Assembly (NCBI GenBank): GCA_963678675.1
Contig: OY783199.1
Location: forward strand, 14,516,232-14,580,231
Direction: 5' to 3'
From: Xiphydria camelus
Lineage: Eukaryota > Arthropoda > Insecta > Hymenoptera > Xiphydriidae
DNA: 64,000 bases
Below, piece by piece: positions 1 through 10,451 of this stretch. The notes under the pieces are model-generated. The model was given only the letters and a program-made list of their open reading frames with translations. It was not told the origin of the DNA and made no database searches. How positions within the stretch are numbered: the stretch's first letter is position 1; each line of letters begins with the position of its first letter. A program made the translations under genes and the position numbers.

Positions 1-400
1 CTGTGTGAGGCCTAACGTTGTCGTGGAGGAGCAGCACCTCTCTGATGCGGCAGTTACGCCTTTTTCGTCGATATGAAAGACGAACTTTATTCAGAAGCTG
101 GCAGTACTAGACTGCATTGACTGTTCGACGTTCGTGCAAAAAATCAACGCGACAAATTTCGTCAATGTTTTCTTGGATATTGCTGGTGCGTGGGCGACGA
201 GCGTGAGGTTCATTTTCGACACGTTTGCAACCTTATTTGAACTGACTACACCACACTTTTATACGAGGCCATGATAGAATCTCTTCCCCGAACTGACATT
301 GCAATCTACGATGAATTTCAGCCGGGGTTTCACATATTCTATCGTCAAAAACTTAATGAGAATCCGTTGCGCAACAGAGGACGGTACTTGTTTCTCACTC
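1..400 (-). pseudogene. Decayed mariner-like transposase fragment, cut by the window edge
   Basis: Read on the minus strand, bases 1-40 give LLLHDNVRPHT, the block around the second catalytic aspartate of mariner transposases (LLHDNARPHTA type). To its right in the window, which is upstream for the gene, 300-400 gives a stretch resembling the mariner N-terminus (QRILIKFL...). The pieces lie in different frames with stops, so this is a relic. The catalytic core downstream of the block lies outside the window. Assignment rests on one strong motif plus weak flanking similarity. Confidence 0.55.
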
Positions 401-420
401 ATCTTGAGAGCAAACGACTA

Positions 421-677
421 AACCGAACACGAGACCGGGGGAACGGCTTTTAACCCTCTCCAGAATTCCAACGTAACACGCAAAACTGATCCCGCCCCCC
501 GCCGTCAACTTTCCTGCTCGTAATTCAAAAAGGCTCGTTCATATTTAATCACCTCTAGTAAATACGACCCAATCAAAGTAAATAATATTACCGAAAATAA
601 ATAGAGAATAATTTGTACTTAAAGACTTTACAACTTCAATCAACGTTGCGTATAATTCATTTCAGATACAAATGTAC
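421..677. other. No recognisable feature
   Basis: AT-rich spacer between the mariner debris and the first ACGT-rich arm. I see no coding pattern, terminal repeat or duplication here. Confidence 0.5.
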
Positions 678-890
678 CCCAGGTAGCACACTGACGTTAG
701 AATAACGTCTCAGACGTCATTTTCTGGTCAGTATAGGGTTTCAGACGTCAGTTGTCGTAATATTAACGTCACAGCGACGTCATATTTACGACGTACCTTG
801 GACGTCAAAATTCAACGTCTTTTTGACAGAACTTTTCCGTCATTTTTAATGACGAACGAGACTTAGAAAAATTTCGGTCTCCTGCATAGC
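678..890 (+). repeat. Orphan arm of the CCCAGG/ACGT-rich element
   Basis: Starts CCCAGGTAGCACACTGACGT and continues with many ACGTC/GACGT motifs. About 200 bp are repeated nearly base for base at 1026-1235, so this is a second left end of the same element family. Either the left arm was tandemly duplicated or one copy inserted beside another. Confidence 0.7.
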
Positions 891-1025
891 GCATGTCCTA
901 TGGCCAACCGCGCAGGTGAGCTGCGACCTGAATTCTTGACTTCAGCAGTATTTATGGTACAGTTAGAGTGGGCTTCACACGAGTGCGCTGCATAAGAACG
1001 AAACGTGTCGACTGCTAAGTATCGA
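891..1025. repeat. Spacer with a fragment of the 24.5 kb foldback family
   Basis: The stretch near 958-1010 (gttagagtgggcttcac, gagtgcgctgcat) resembles the arms of the foldback at 24461-24847 (gttagagttggcttcag, gagtgcgcttcat). It looks like a solo fragment of that MITE family between the two ACGT-rich arms. Confidence 0.45.
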
Positions 1026-1475
1026 CCCAGGTAGCACACTGACGTTAGAATAACGTCTCAGACGTCATTTTTTGGTCAGTATAGGGTTTTAGACGTCAAT
1101 TGTCGTAATATTAACGTCACAGAGACGTCATATTTACAACGTACCTTGGACGTCAAAATTCAACGTCTTTTTGACGGAACTTTTCTGTCATTTTTAATGA
1201 CGAACGAGACTTAGAAAAATGTCGATCTCCTGCATATAGGTATAGGGACTTGAACATTTATTTGTGAATAAATGGACAAAAATTGTAATTTGTTCAATTA
1301 TTAAATCAGTAAATTATTTCATTTCGAGTCTCCAGAGTATGTTGAGCAAGTTATAAACTATACTGTTTATTAAAAAGCACAGATTATTAAAGTAAATGAA
1401 AGACAATCAATTAACATAGGATGAATAAATATTCATATAATTATTTATTTATATATATTTATTTATTATTTATAT

Positions 1476-1523
1476 CTTGCATAAACGCAAATTGATATTA
1501 ATATCAATTTGCGTCTATGCAAG
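1476..1523. repeat. 48-bp hairpin inside the ACGT-rich element
   Basis: CTTGCATAAACGCAAATTGA is followed within a few bases by its reverse complement (TCAATTTGCG...TATGCAAG), giving a stem of about 22 bp with one unpaired base and almost no loop. Confidence 0.8.
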
Positions 1524-1699
1524 AATATTTATCAAAAGACACTGTCATAAATTTAGAAAAATGTTGAGAAAAGAATAATACAATTATAAAATCTTATTTA
1601 TATTCAAGCTCTTTCTTATTGACAGGAAAAGCAATATACATTTATTCATCAAACTTCATATGAACACCAATAGTAATAATATTCTTAACCACAAGAGCG

Positions 1700-1792
1700 T
1701 GCAGCAGATGAGGACTCGGACACCAACCGGTCAACGAAGTTAAGCAGCGAAAAGTGCGAACACTCTCTAGTTGGATGGGTGACCGCTCACGA
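1700..1792 (+). other. 5S rRNA-derived segment (pol III internal promoter region)
   Basis: Contains CGAAGTTAAGCAGCG and, about 25 bp later, TTGGATGGGTGACCGC. These match the box A/intermediate element and box C parts of animal 5S rRNA in the right order. The preceding ggactcggacaccaaccgg resembles the upstream helix of 5S. The 5' and 3' ends of a real 5S gene are missing, so it is not a functional gene. It is a captured fragment or the head of a 5S-derived SINE inside the element at 1026-5316. Confidence 0.65.
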
Positions 1793-1867
1793 TGAAAATA
1801 TATACGTCAAACCTAACCTTTTAGAACCGTTATTTTTTACGTCATCACAACGTCCGGTAGAACGTCA

Positions 1868-1872
1868 TTATG
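1868..1872. repeat. Left copy of the Transib target duplication (TTATG)
   Basis: TTATG directly before the element start at 1873 is repeated directly after its end at 5176-5180. Five base pairs is the duplication size typical of Transib. Confidence 0.85.
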
Positions 1873-1908
1873 CACTGTGGCCCATTTCACGAATACCGCG
1901 GAAAAAAA
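1873..1908 (+). repeat. Transib left TIR
   Basis: Begins CACTGTG, a one-base variant of the V(D)J recombination signal heptamer, followed by a 23-base stretch ending in GCGGA and then an A tract. Confidence 0.9.
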
Positions 1909-2135
1909 AATGAAGTTCGTAATTTCGTGTCTAGTACCCTGTAATATGGTAGAGGAGGCGCCACTGTATATCGGTGCGGGTCCATAACGAGTTGGGTCCT
2001 CATGTATCACGTGCTACACCGAGTCAAAGTTAACCAGCTATGCAGCGTTCTCGCCTCGTGGAAATCACGGGAATTCACAGTGGCATTTCAACAAGAATAT
2101 CTTTAGTTCTAAGTGTTTGTTTTCATTTCGGCAAA

Positions 2136-4849
2136 ATGGACAATGTTGACAAAGGTAAAAAGAATATATTTCGTTTTTTGTTAAATGTAATTAAATTTTA
2201 TAACGCGTTTAAAGATGGACATAACATATTACTATTTACCGATATTGATTATTTTATAATTTTTTTTAAATTACTAAAATAGTAGTCTGATCGATCGAGA
2301 TTGACGGTCTCCTTTTTTTTACAATAAACTTTAGGACATTTTCTATCGATTTCATCCAAGTTTTCGTGCCACAAGGTGCCCCTGCAGTTTCTAAGTCAGT
2401 TTCAATATTTACGTCCGTGTCTAACCAAAAGGCGCGCGCTACACTCTTATTAAGTTTTTTTTTATTATGTCACTGTCTTATTAATGTCACTGTTAAATTA
2501 CTGAATAACTAAAACGTACTAAAATTACTTAATTACTAAAAAATTACTAAAATTACTGAAATTTATAATACGTATTAATTTTGATTGTTTCAGCGAATAC
2601 CGCTGATGTATTATGCAGTAGGCGGGAATTTTTCGATGTTATGTATAAACGATTCCACTTAGAATATGCCGAGAAGCTTGAAATTTTAGAGAAATACGTG
2701 TCTGCAAAAATCAAAAAGAAATTTATATCTCATGCAGATGACGGATTGGCGATAAAAAATCTCCTTATGGTAATGAAAACCAAACGGAGCGAAAGTAACC
2801 GAACAGCCGAACGGTTTTTAAGGAAAAATGCAAATTGGCTGAAAGAAACAATTAAACTGAAGGTAAAAATAAAACAATAAGTATATTTGATAATAAAAGT
2901 TATTGCTTAGTACTCAATAAAAATTATTAGTTTGAAGTTATTATAAAATGTATTTATTACAAAATTACAGTTATTTTATATCATTTGCCATTTACATAAT
3001 AAAAATTGTAAATTGTAATGCGAATTAGTGTGGCGACCCCGTAGAATTATCTACGAAGGTTGAGGCACCTGCAAGCAGAAAATCCAAAGGTCGACCATTA
3101 AAGGACTTCGACGATTTGTCAGACAGAGCAAAGAGGCTGAGGTCGGAAAATTTATTAAAAGCACATAGAGCTCGGCAGAGTTATCGTTTGCAACCTGCAT
3201 GAGTCTTCGTGCATCCGGAGCTGCCGAAACTGCTGCCGTTATCAAGGACATCACAACTAGGCCCTTGTCTGAAGTTGCGAAATACAAGAGAGCAATTAAA
3301 AATCTGATGTAATTTCTCCTTGTACGGAAATTTCTGGTGATCTTGCACTTTCCGATCTTGTTGAAGGTAAAATGACGAGGAAGACGTATCGGTTGATAAG
3401 AAAAAGAGAAGTGGAGAATGGTGTTCGCGTGTATCCATCATATTATGATATGAGGCGAAGGCGGAGGCGAAATCTCGTTGTTATCCGTCAGGTATTAAGG
3501 TAACTGAGACTGCAGCAAACGTTCCTTTACAATCTTTGTTGGATCACAGAACAAGCAGAATTCTTTCAACACAAAACGCCGTAATCAAAACTTTATCTCC
3601 AGAAAAGTAACAAATTTACTTTTGATTGTAAAATATGGATTCGACGGTTCTTCCGGTCAAAGTCAGTACAAACAACAATTTGATGACGAGAATGCTTCAG
3701 ATTCGAGTATGCTATTAACATCACTTGTACCGTTACGATTAACGAGCATTGAAGACCCAGACTTATTGATTTGGCAAAATCCAAGACCTTCCTCTCCGCA
3801 ATTTTGTAGTCCGATAAAAATAGAGTATATTCGCGAAAACGTTACCACAACCTTGCAGGAAAATACATATATTAATGATCAAATAGCTACGCTTGTTCCA
3901 TTTGAAACGATTATTGACGGAAAAGACATTACTGTGACATACAAATTACTTTTTACAATGACTGACGGAAAAGTTAGAAACACGATTACAATCACAAAGT
4001 CGAACATGCGATGCTATTTGTGTGGAGCCACGTCGAAACAATTCAACAAACTTGAGGAGGTTATGACATTGCCAGTCGATGAAACAAAACTTCAGTATGG
4101 TTTAGCCACATTACACGCGTGGATACATTTTATGGAGTATTTTGTACATATAAGCTATAAATTAGACATTAAAAAATGGCAGGCGCGATCCGAGGCGGAC
4201 AAAAAAAAGTGTGGAAATACGGAAATCGGCAATTCAGAAAGGTTTCAAGATGCGACTTGGACTTGTTATCGATACTCCAAAAGTTTGCGGATTTGGAAAT
4301 AGCAACGATGGCAACACAGCTAGGCGATTTTTTGCAAATGCTTCTATATCCGCCGAAATTTTGGGTTTAGACCTAGAATGTCTTCATCGCGCTCACATAA
4401 TACTTCAAGTCTTGGCATGCGGTTTCGGTGTAAATGTAGCTCTTTTTCAAAATTATTGCGAAGAAACTGCAAAAATGATTGTCGAAAAGTTTCCGTGGTA
4501 TTTCATGCCTACGTCGATACACGAGGTGCTAATACATGGTCCTCGTATTGTCGAATGGGCACCATTACCCATCGGACAACTTTCGGAGGAAACTCAAGAA
4601 TCCCGAAATAAAGATATAAAAAACTATCGAGAAAAAAACTCTCGAAAGTCATCCAGGGAAAGTACCATGACGGACGTAATGCACTGGTTGCTTGTTTCTT
4701 CAGATCCACTAATTTCAAGTTTACGTCAAACACCACCGAAAAAAAGCGAATCATTGTCACGCGAAGCGATTCGCCTTTTGCTTCCAGCATATGCAAACGT
4801 GACAGAAAATGAAGACTCGCGGATCCATCAGACGCGAACTCAGACATGA
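2136..4849 (+). pseudogene. RAG1-like Transib transposase, frame-broken
   Basis: Cuts the transposon ends and joins them to target DNA. The likely start is ATG 2136; a 19-base first exon ends at a GT at 2155 and joins, in matching phase 1, the acceptor TTTCAG at 2593. Exon 2 (2594-2862) ends at GGTAAAA or runs to a stop at 2880. Later coding pieces are recognisable: GRPLKDFDDLSDRAKR (about 3090-3140), TETAANVPLQ (about 3505-3535), then 3622-4302 and 4211-4849. The catalytic residues align with RAG1: D at 3643 (FDGSSG), D at 3964 (TDGKVRN, 16 residues before CYLC), E at 4598 (QESRNK). The first two lie 107 residues apart, close to the 108 in RAG1. Frame breaks or stops lie near 3200, 3312, 3475, 3608 and 4205, so it cannot make a full protein. 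Confidence 0.88.
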
Positions 4850-4959
4850 CTGACGATTCTTATATGAGTGACTGAATGATAGTATGAATTTTATACTTAA
4901 GTTTTGTACATTTATTGTGTAAATAAAAAACTGTCATTTTGTATTTTGAAACATAATAT

Positions 4960-5139
4960 AAGATTCCTAATTTTCAACCTGGAAAAGCCTTATGTCCCAA
5001 TTTTATTTTTGATCATGCTGATTAAAAAAATTTTGGCCGCCATTTTAGATCCGCCATTTTGGATTTCGGAAAAAATAATATCAGATTCATAATCAGCGAC
5101 CTTGAAAACCCTTATATACCAATTATAATGATTTTTCGA
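4960..5139. repeat. Transib right subterminal repeats
   Basis: Two imperfect units with CCGCCATTTTRGATC-type words, AGATTC and ATCAGCGACC precede the right TIR. The same vocabulary (ATGGCGGATCCAATATGG, GGTCGCTGATCA, CCAAATTTGGTATA) makes up the arrays at 18780-19200 and 19880-20400, which suggests that those arrays derive from Transib-family ends. Confidence 0.6.
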
Positions 5140-5175
5140 TTTTTTTCCGCGGTATTCGTGAAATGGGCCACTGTG
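5140..5175 (-). repeat. Transib right TIR
   Basis: Read outward-in on the minus strand it begins CACAGTG, identical to the consensus recombination signal heptamer. The next 23 bases match the left TIR and are followed by AAAAAATCG. Confidence 0.9.
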
Positions 5176-5673
5176 TTATGACGTGATTTTTCTGACGTCG
5201 TGTGGATGTGCAATTAAGCCGTCTTTGCGACGTTAAAATGACGTCATATTTTTCGTCATCTGACGTCAGAACTGACCTTCAAAAAACGTCATTTCGACGT
5301 TGATGTGCTTCCTGGGACGTTACGTAAGTACATTTTTTATTATTAACAATAGAGTTAAGTTTCATTCAGTTATAGTGATGAAGTTTAATTCTCATTTTTT
5401 GTAGTTTACATCGCAAACCGTGATTAATGATAGGATCGACCACCACTTTCCACCCTGCTTCATCGGACACTGCATGAACCTATTCTGGAAAGTATAAGAC
5501 GTCAAATTTATTATCTCTCTATTGGGATCTGTCGAATGGCGACATAACCTCTGGCGACGAAAAAACAAACTAGTTTTAGATAGCAGTTTTGGAGCTTAAC
5601 TACACATTAGAATACAAGAGTGCACATAATAATTTTTTTTCGCAAAATAACGTCAGAATTCTTATAACCACTA

Positions 5674-5937
5674 ATGAAATCGAAAGGTAGACTTATTTGC
5701 TACGTTCCTCGCTGTCAAATTCATTTAAATAAAGACAACGTGTCTTTCCATTATTTTCCAAAGCCGGGCAAACGCTTCGTGTACACTCCAGACGCATTTG
5801 GAAATTTAGAAAAAATCGATCAACTAAAAAAGTGGATGATAATATCTAAAATAAAATCAGTTACGCCGTATGCCAAAATGTGTTCATGTCATTTTTCGAG
5901 TCCTGATTACATTTCCGTTGACTATGCATGTACATGC
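5674..5937 (+). pseudogene. THAP zinc-finger domain, N-terminal fragment
   Basis: The reading frame from ATG 5674 gives CYVPRC, FHYFPK, a KKW motif and then CSCHFSSPDY. This is the C-x(2-4)-C ... W ... C-x2-H layout of a THAP DNA-binding domain, about 85 residues. It normally recognises the ends of its own transposon. The frame is interrupted at 5938 by the TTAA insertion of a piggyBac MITE, and no transposase core follows, so it is a broken fragment. Confidence 0.7.
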
Positions 5938-5941
5938 TTAA

Positions 5942-6355
5942 CCCTCTCATGTGAATGGGCGTTTCCCCCACTCCGCGATCTCCCAGCTCGGCGGACTGTG
6001 CAGCGCTCTCCACATTGGCATGTGACCACGCGTTTCAGGAGCGTATCCATTATAGGAATTCAAATTTTGGTGCAAGAACGATAAAATTTGGACTAAAGTT
6101 TATTAGATTTTTTATTACACTCTTTAACATCTTTTAGACATATTTCAACTTTTTAATACTTAATTTGTTGGGATAAATCTTTGTAAAAGTGATGATTAAT
6201 GTGATGCTTAGGTAATATTTTTCGGAAGACCACGACTGTGAATACCGCTACGTGCCTGCCACTATGTGCCGTAGTGGGGGCTGCCGCGCTGTACCACTGG
6301 CTATCCCTTCTCCGGTAGCAAAAGTACTACTGAGTCCCATAGTCAGTTGAAAGGG
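5942..6355 (+). mobile_element. piggyBac-type MITE (TTAA flanked)
   Basis: Flanked on both sides by TTAA (5938-5941 and 6356-6359). Ends are CCCTCTCATGTG on the left and TTGAAAGGG on the right. A 414-bp non-coding body inserted at TTAA with CCC/GGG tips is typical of piggyBac derivatives. It lies inside the THAP element. Confidence 0.75.
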
Positions 6356-6607
6356 TTAACCTAAATGTTTGCTCCAAAACAGTTATTCTTCAATGTTCCA
6401 GCTTCCAAGAGATTTTAAAGCACGCTCCCCTTCAAGGAAGTTCCTATTACCCGGTTTTGTATTCGCCCACAGGCAAATTTTATTAATGTTAATCATATTT
6501 TTGCATACAAAAATACTTTTAACCCATTGAAATACATTGAACCTGCACTTTTAAAGTCGCTATATTAATTTTAGCTCCGCCCATTCGACAGATCCCAATT
6601 ACTATAT

Positions 6608-6768
6608 AATAGTATCTTATGTCATTAGGCGGTAATCCGAGGTTTTTTCTGACTGTGTTTAATTAGATCGTAACACGAGGCGAGCCTCGTCCCCTCACTA
6701 TGCTTCGTGCTACGACCTAAACACAGTCTTAAAAATCCGAGGATTTCCGTCGAATAACATGTACTATT
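6608..6768. mobile_element. AATAGTA-ended palindromic MITE
   Basis: The left arm (AATAGTATCTTATG, then GGTAATCCGAGG, ACTGTGTTTAATTAG, TAACACGAGGC) is mirrored by the right arm (CTTCGTGCTA, AAACACAGTC, ATCCGAGG, TACTATT). A related left half occurs at 22682-22775. Confidence 0.7.
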
Positions 6769-7160
6769 TTTTTCTCACGAATGCCCATTTCTCAAAACAA
6801 AACAAACAGGAGTATACACGGCTCATTTCACGTTGCGTTTATCAGTTTGGAAAAAGGACCCACTTCGGACTAATCAATCTTTTAACAGCCTGCGGACTCC
6901 CGGTCGATGTCACGCGGGAAAAATGCCATCTTACGGTCTAAAAATAGGCTGGAAAAGGCCTCAAAATGGGCATGTGAGTGAGGAAAAATAGCTTCTCGGA
7001 TCAACGATCGACCCACCGACCCAAAACTCCGCCCCCCCCCCCCCCCCCCCACCAATCACCTGTCGGCCGCCGTCGCTGCCTGGTAGTTTAAATTTTTAAT
7101 TTTCTAGATCTAGATCTAGGCACTCTAGATCTGTAATTATCGTAGCTTTCTGCCCCACAT
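6769..7160. other. No gene; poly-C tract and AGATCT-rich spacer
   Basis: Holds a run of 19 C (7032-7050) and a cluster of CTAGATCTAGATCTAGG near 7105-7130. No coding signal or terminal repeats seen. Confidence 0.5.
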
Positions 7161-8660
7161 TTATACCACGATATGCTTTTTAGAAAGGCGGAGGTTCTTT
7201 TGTCGAAGCAAAGTTTTTTTGGAGAAACTCACACTGAATATAATGTTCAGTTTCAAGATCAGTTTTTCAGTTTTATAAAATAATTCACGCTTTCCCTTGA
7301 CAAACTTTGCTTCAACGATGTCACGAAGAAGTACATTAGAGATATTTGGTTCGTCTTCATTTGTAGCTGCGGACTCCCTCTTGCGAATAACTCGTTTTTT
7401 ATTTTTCCATTCCCGGAAAATTTCTTGCTTTTCAACAAGCAAATTCTTCCTATATTTTTGGATAATCCTTATGAGTTCATCAAAATTATCGATTGTTCCT
7501 GCAGCCCTCATAGCTTTTTCAATATTCCCGTGGACAGAAACCGCCGACATATGAGTATGCCCCATGGTCAAATATTTAATGGTTACTTGTTGCGATCCAG
7601 TTGGCTAATTCACAATGTACACCAAAGATGAATATATTATCCAATTTTTGTTCTGGCTGTTGCAATTGTCTACCCAAAATGTAAATGAAGTAACGTTGTC
7701 ATCCATATTCATGCCAGAGAATAGTGACACTTTTATGTGCAGAGCTACTATTTAAGGTCGCGTATGTTTCATTGTATACCACGAGGTGACTCATAAAAAA
7801 AAACTGTATTTGAAGCGTGGCACAGCTAGCAGCAAAATTACTTTTTGTAGTCCATCGAAAATATCCTTTCATTCAACTCCTGGTTTCTAGTCTTATCAGC
7901 ATTGCACGAAGTTTTAGCTTGACTCGCCTTTAGTTCATGTAATTCTTTCTTATTAAAATATCTGGAACAACAGGTTTTGCGTCGTCAATAATTGCTGACT
8001 CATAATTAATCGATTTTAAAACGCTGCGGTAAGTTTCTATCATACAATGATTAGCGTATTTCGAAAGAAAATTTTCGAACATAACCTGGACAGTTAAATG
8101 CTGTGATAACTAACGGCAATTCGGAGCATTACATTTTCTATAATGACTTATAGAGGGACTGAAAGTTACAATATGATTCATAATTACATCACGATTAAGT
8201 TTATTAGCAGGAGCCGATCTTTCCCGATTTTCGCCAACAGCCTCTCCTATTGCATTTTTTTACTTCCACTTGAAAATTCAGTTAGAACTGAATCATTAGT
8301 GTAGCCAAGAGTATTTAGTAACATTTTCTTGCAAAATTTATTTGTTTGTGTTGAAGGGTTGGTTTTGGTAAAAAGTACTCTCTCGATTCATTCTTTAAGA
8401 ATATGGGACTGTTTTCATCATTCTAACTTGTAGAAGCATTTCTTACTATTGGTTGAACGGTTCTTCTTTTCATCTGACAAATACGCACATTTCAGCACAA
8501 CCATTGGCTCCTAGCGGCATACGGAAGTTTCCAAAATGCATCCCAAATCACTTTTCTGTCATGGTCAGTTATTTGCGAGCAATGTTTGTTCTTGCATTTC
8601 ATTAGACAAGGTTGAAGCATTGGATGTTTTTTCTATCTCGATCTTCTTTTTCAGCTGCTG
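7161..8660 (-). pseudogene. Decayed DUF7869-type transposon protein
   Basis: Reading leftward from about 8650, pieces of a known animal transposon-associated family appear in order. They are KCKNKHCSQITDHDR...IWDAFWKLPYAARS, KRRTVQP, HYRKCNAPNCRYLS-like with a conserved Cys pair, then WVDNCNSQNKNWIIYSS (the DNC..QNKNW block), then GHTHMSAVSVHGNIEKAMR in the 7161-7571 frame. That order (Cys-rich start, DNC-QNKN, GHT-x-H near the C-terminus) is the DUF7869 family layout, thought to include a DDE/RNase H-like fold. The pieces are in several frames with stops, so the gene is dead. Confidence 0.7.
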
Positions 8661-8887
8661 TTGTTAATCTTCTCTTCTTTGTTGGCAACTCATTAGAATG
8701 TTGCTAATTTTCAATGATTTATGAAAGTGTGTTATTTGTGAGGCGTAGGTCATCCATAGAAACAGAATCAGCAGTCACTACTATAGCTGAAGTTATCGGC
8801 TCATTCGCCAGCAGAGTAATATGAGACGAAGAATCTCTTAATTAATGTTCTGTGAAACTGATTGGTCCATTTTGTATTTCAATGGTA

Positions 8888-9100
8888 CACCCGTGCTCAC
8901 GGAATCTGTCGCTGGTGACTTTTTTTAAACCTTATTTTTAAACGTACTAACCAGTGAACAATTAATTCTCATGCCCTCATTAGCTACGGTGACGTCTACT
9001 CTCGTTAATGAAAGCACGAGGATTGATTAATCATTGGTTAGTACGTTTAAAAATAACATTTAAAAAAAGTCACCAGCGACAGATTCCGTGAGCACGGGTG
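8888..9100. mobile_element. CACCCG-ended TA-flanked palindromic MITE, copy 1
   Basis: Runs from CACCCGTGCTCACGGAATCT to its inverse, with TA on both sides (8886-8887, 9101-9102). Arms of about 60-70 bp include CTGTCGCTGGTGACTTTTTT and AAACGTACTAACC. Two relatives lie at 24083-24252 and 38049-38259. TA target and CAC tips suit a Tc1/mariner derivative. Confidence 0.8.
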
Positions 9101-9740
9101 TATGCCCTGATGACAGGTCAGCTGCAGCTGCAGGTTTATCTGTTTTATTTTTCAATAGTGATTTTAAAGGTAGATCATTGCTGGAAGTAGAATGACTATG
9201 ACAATCTAAGGCCGCGTGTTCCAATTCATCTTAGTACGTAGGATGTACTAGATACTAGACTACGTACTACGTACTTCGGATTTGACCAGCCTATAGTAGC
9301 GTACTACGCGCATGCGCAGTCAGCACACTAGCAGACACGATTCCCAGCGACTCTTGTGTCGACTCGTGTCAACTGGTGTCGACTCTCCACCAGGATAATG
9401 GATCGCTCGCTAGGCTAGTAGAGCGGTAAATTCGAATATTCTATACTAATGTAGGACTGGAGGGGTATAGATGCAAAACCCGCTAAGTCACATTAATAGC
9501 AATTCACATTTATAGCAATTTTATGAATATACTCATTAGACTGATTCAAAGAAAAAGCTTTTTCAATTAATTCTTTTGGCGGGCACTTAAAACGTTAGTA
9601 TTTAATGTAACTTTGAATATGCCGTCGGGTGCACATTCTCACTCAATATTTAGGGGTGTCTCAATCGCTTTTTCTGATTTCCATTTGAATAACACGGTAA
9701 GATTGTTGAATCGTTGGTTTAGTGCTAATTCCTTCTACGG
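9101..9740. other. Possible Harbinger left flank; no gene
   Basis: Near 9210 GGCCGCGTGTTCCAATTCAT starts a stretch rich in TACGTAC words that could be a Harbinger-type end, but I found no convincing partner on the right. CTTAGTACGTAG recurs inverted near 14910. CGACTCGTGTC-like words repeat at 9350-9390. No coding pattern. Confidence 0.35.
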
Positions 9741-9912
9741 TAAAAAAATTTCCCCGTGAAAAATTAGGAAAATTGAGTTAGGTGTATTTGACGTAAAGAA
9801 ATATTATTTTTAATTATCATTTAATTGTATGTAATAATGAAAAATAATATTTCTTTACGTCAAATACATCTAACTCTCAATTTTTCTAATTTTTCACGGG
9901 GAAATTTTTTTC
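9741..9912. mobile_element. Foldback MITE with 80-bp arms
   Basis: GGTAAAAAAATTTCCCCGTG, then GACGTAAAGAAATATTATTT, is mirrored on the right with few changes around a short AT-rich loop. Non-coding. Confidence 0.75.
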
Positions 9913-9960
9913 ACCCACGCTATCCCCTTCGTTAATCGAAATGTCGTCACGTTCCGAACT

Positions 9961-10172
9961 ATAGGCTAGGCAAGTATCTCAAATTATTGACGCGCGCGCG
10001 ACCTCGTGGATAGTCCACGAAACTGGGGTGATAAGTGACCAATCAGGATCAAGTATTCCGTTGTCTGTAACCCACCACAACGGAATACTTGATCCTGATT
10101 GGTCACTTATCACCCCAGAGTTACGAACTGCGACCACCTCGTGGCGCCACTAGAGATACTTGTCTAGCCTAT
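9961..10172. mobile_element. ATAGGCTAGG-ended MITE with nested inverted repeat
   Basis: Ends are ATAGGCTAGGCAAGTATCTC and its near inverse GAGATACTTGTCTAGCCTAT. The body has a GCGCGCGCGACCTCGTGG box near the left and ACCACCTCGTGGCGCCAC near the right. The centre is an inner palindrome (ACCAATCAGGATCAAGTATT, inverse about 60 bp later) related to 40165-40215 and 51250-51365. The right tip runs into TATATAAG at 10170, upstream of the Harbinger gene. Relative: 24000-24460. Confidence 0.75.
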
Positions 10173-10176
10173 ATAA
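10169..10176 (+). promoter_or_regulatory. TATA-like box upstream of the Harbinger transposase
   Basis: TATATAAG lies at the right tip of the MITE, about 280 bp before ATG 10452. It could serve as the core promoter of the transposase gene; this is inference from position and sequence only. Confidence 0.35.
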
Positions 10177-10451
10177 GACGAAGCCAGGAGGCTTCCGTCA
10201 TTCTTCTTTTGCCTTGTCTTAATTGCATCAGTCATCAACGCATCTTGTATCTCTTGAATATATCCATATCAATCTTATAGTGAGTGCAGTGTTCGGTTTA
10301 TTCGTTACCTGTTTCCGCACCTTTGAAGCAGAGTGGTTTAGCGCTCCACGGGCACGGACCCGCAATCTACAGACGACTTGGATCGGCTCGGTACGCAACA
10401 ATACCTGACTGGCAGTGCCGATTAAAGAAATTTCGGCAGTGCCGAATAATT

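Larger units (their letters stand above)
1873..5175 (+). mobile_element. Complete Transib DNA transposon (3303 bp)
   Basis: The element has 36-bp terminal inverted repeats beginning CACTGTGGCCCATTTCACG on the left and CACAGTGGCCCATTTCACG on the right (reverse complement). They differ only at base 4 and both run into an A tract. It is flanked by TTATG direct repeats, and the length is normal for the superfamily. It carries one plus-strand transposase gene with at least one intron, now broken in several places. The last 200 bp before the right TIR hold imperfect subterminal repeats (GATCCGCCATTTTGG, CAGCGACC). It sits inside the ACGT-rich element 1026-5316, so it is the younger of the two. Confidence 0.92.
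1026..5316 (+). mobile_element. CCCAGG-ended, ACGT-rich non-autonomous DNA element (contains Transib)
   Basis: The left end is CCCAGGTAGCACACTGACGT at 1026; the right end, read in reverse, is CCCAGGAAGCACATCAACGT ending at 5316. These form imperfect terminal inverted repeats that continue as a series of ACGT/GACGTC motifs. Without the Transib insertion (1873-5175) the element is about 1 kb and non-coding, with a 5S-like segment and a long hairpin. I could not see a clear target duplication and cannot name the superfamily. Confidence 0.65.
5521..6599 (+). mobile_element. THAP-domain element with ATTGGGATCTGTCG ends
   Basis: ATTGGGATCTGTCGAATGG at 5521 is the exact inverse of the 19 bases ending at 6599, so these are terminal inverted repeats. 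The 1.08 kb unit contains a THAP zinc-finger exon but no catalytic domain, and 414 bp of it is a later piggyBac MITE. THAP fingers are typical of P-element and Kolobok-type transposases; I cannot tell which from these ends and see no clear target duplication. Confidence 0.65.

Noticed and set aside
1700..1792. Functional 5S rRNA gene
   Set aside because: The 5' third and the 3' end are missing and conserved bases are changed; kept only as a derived segment.
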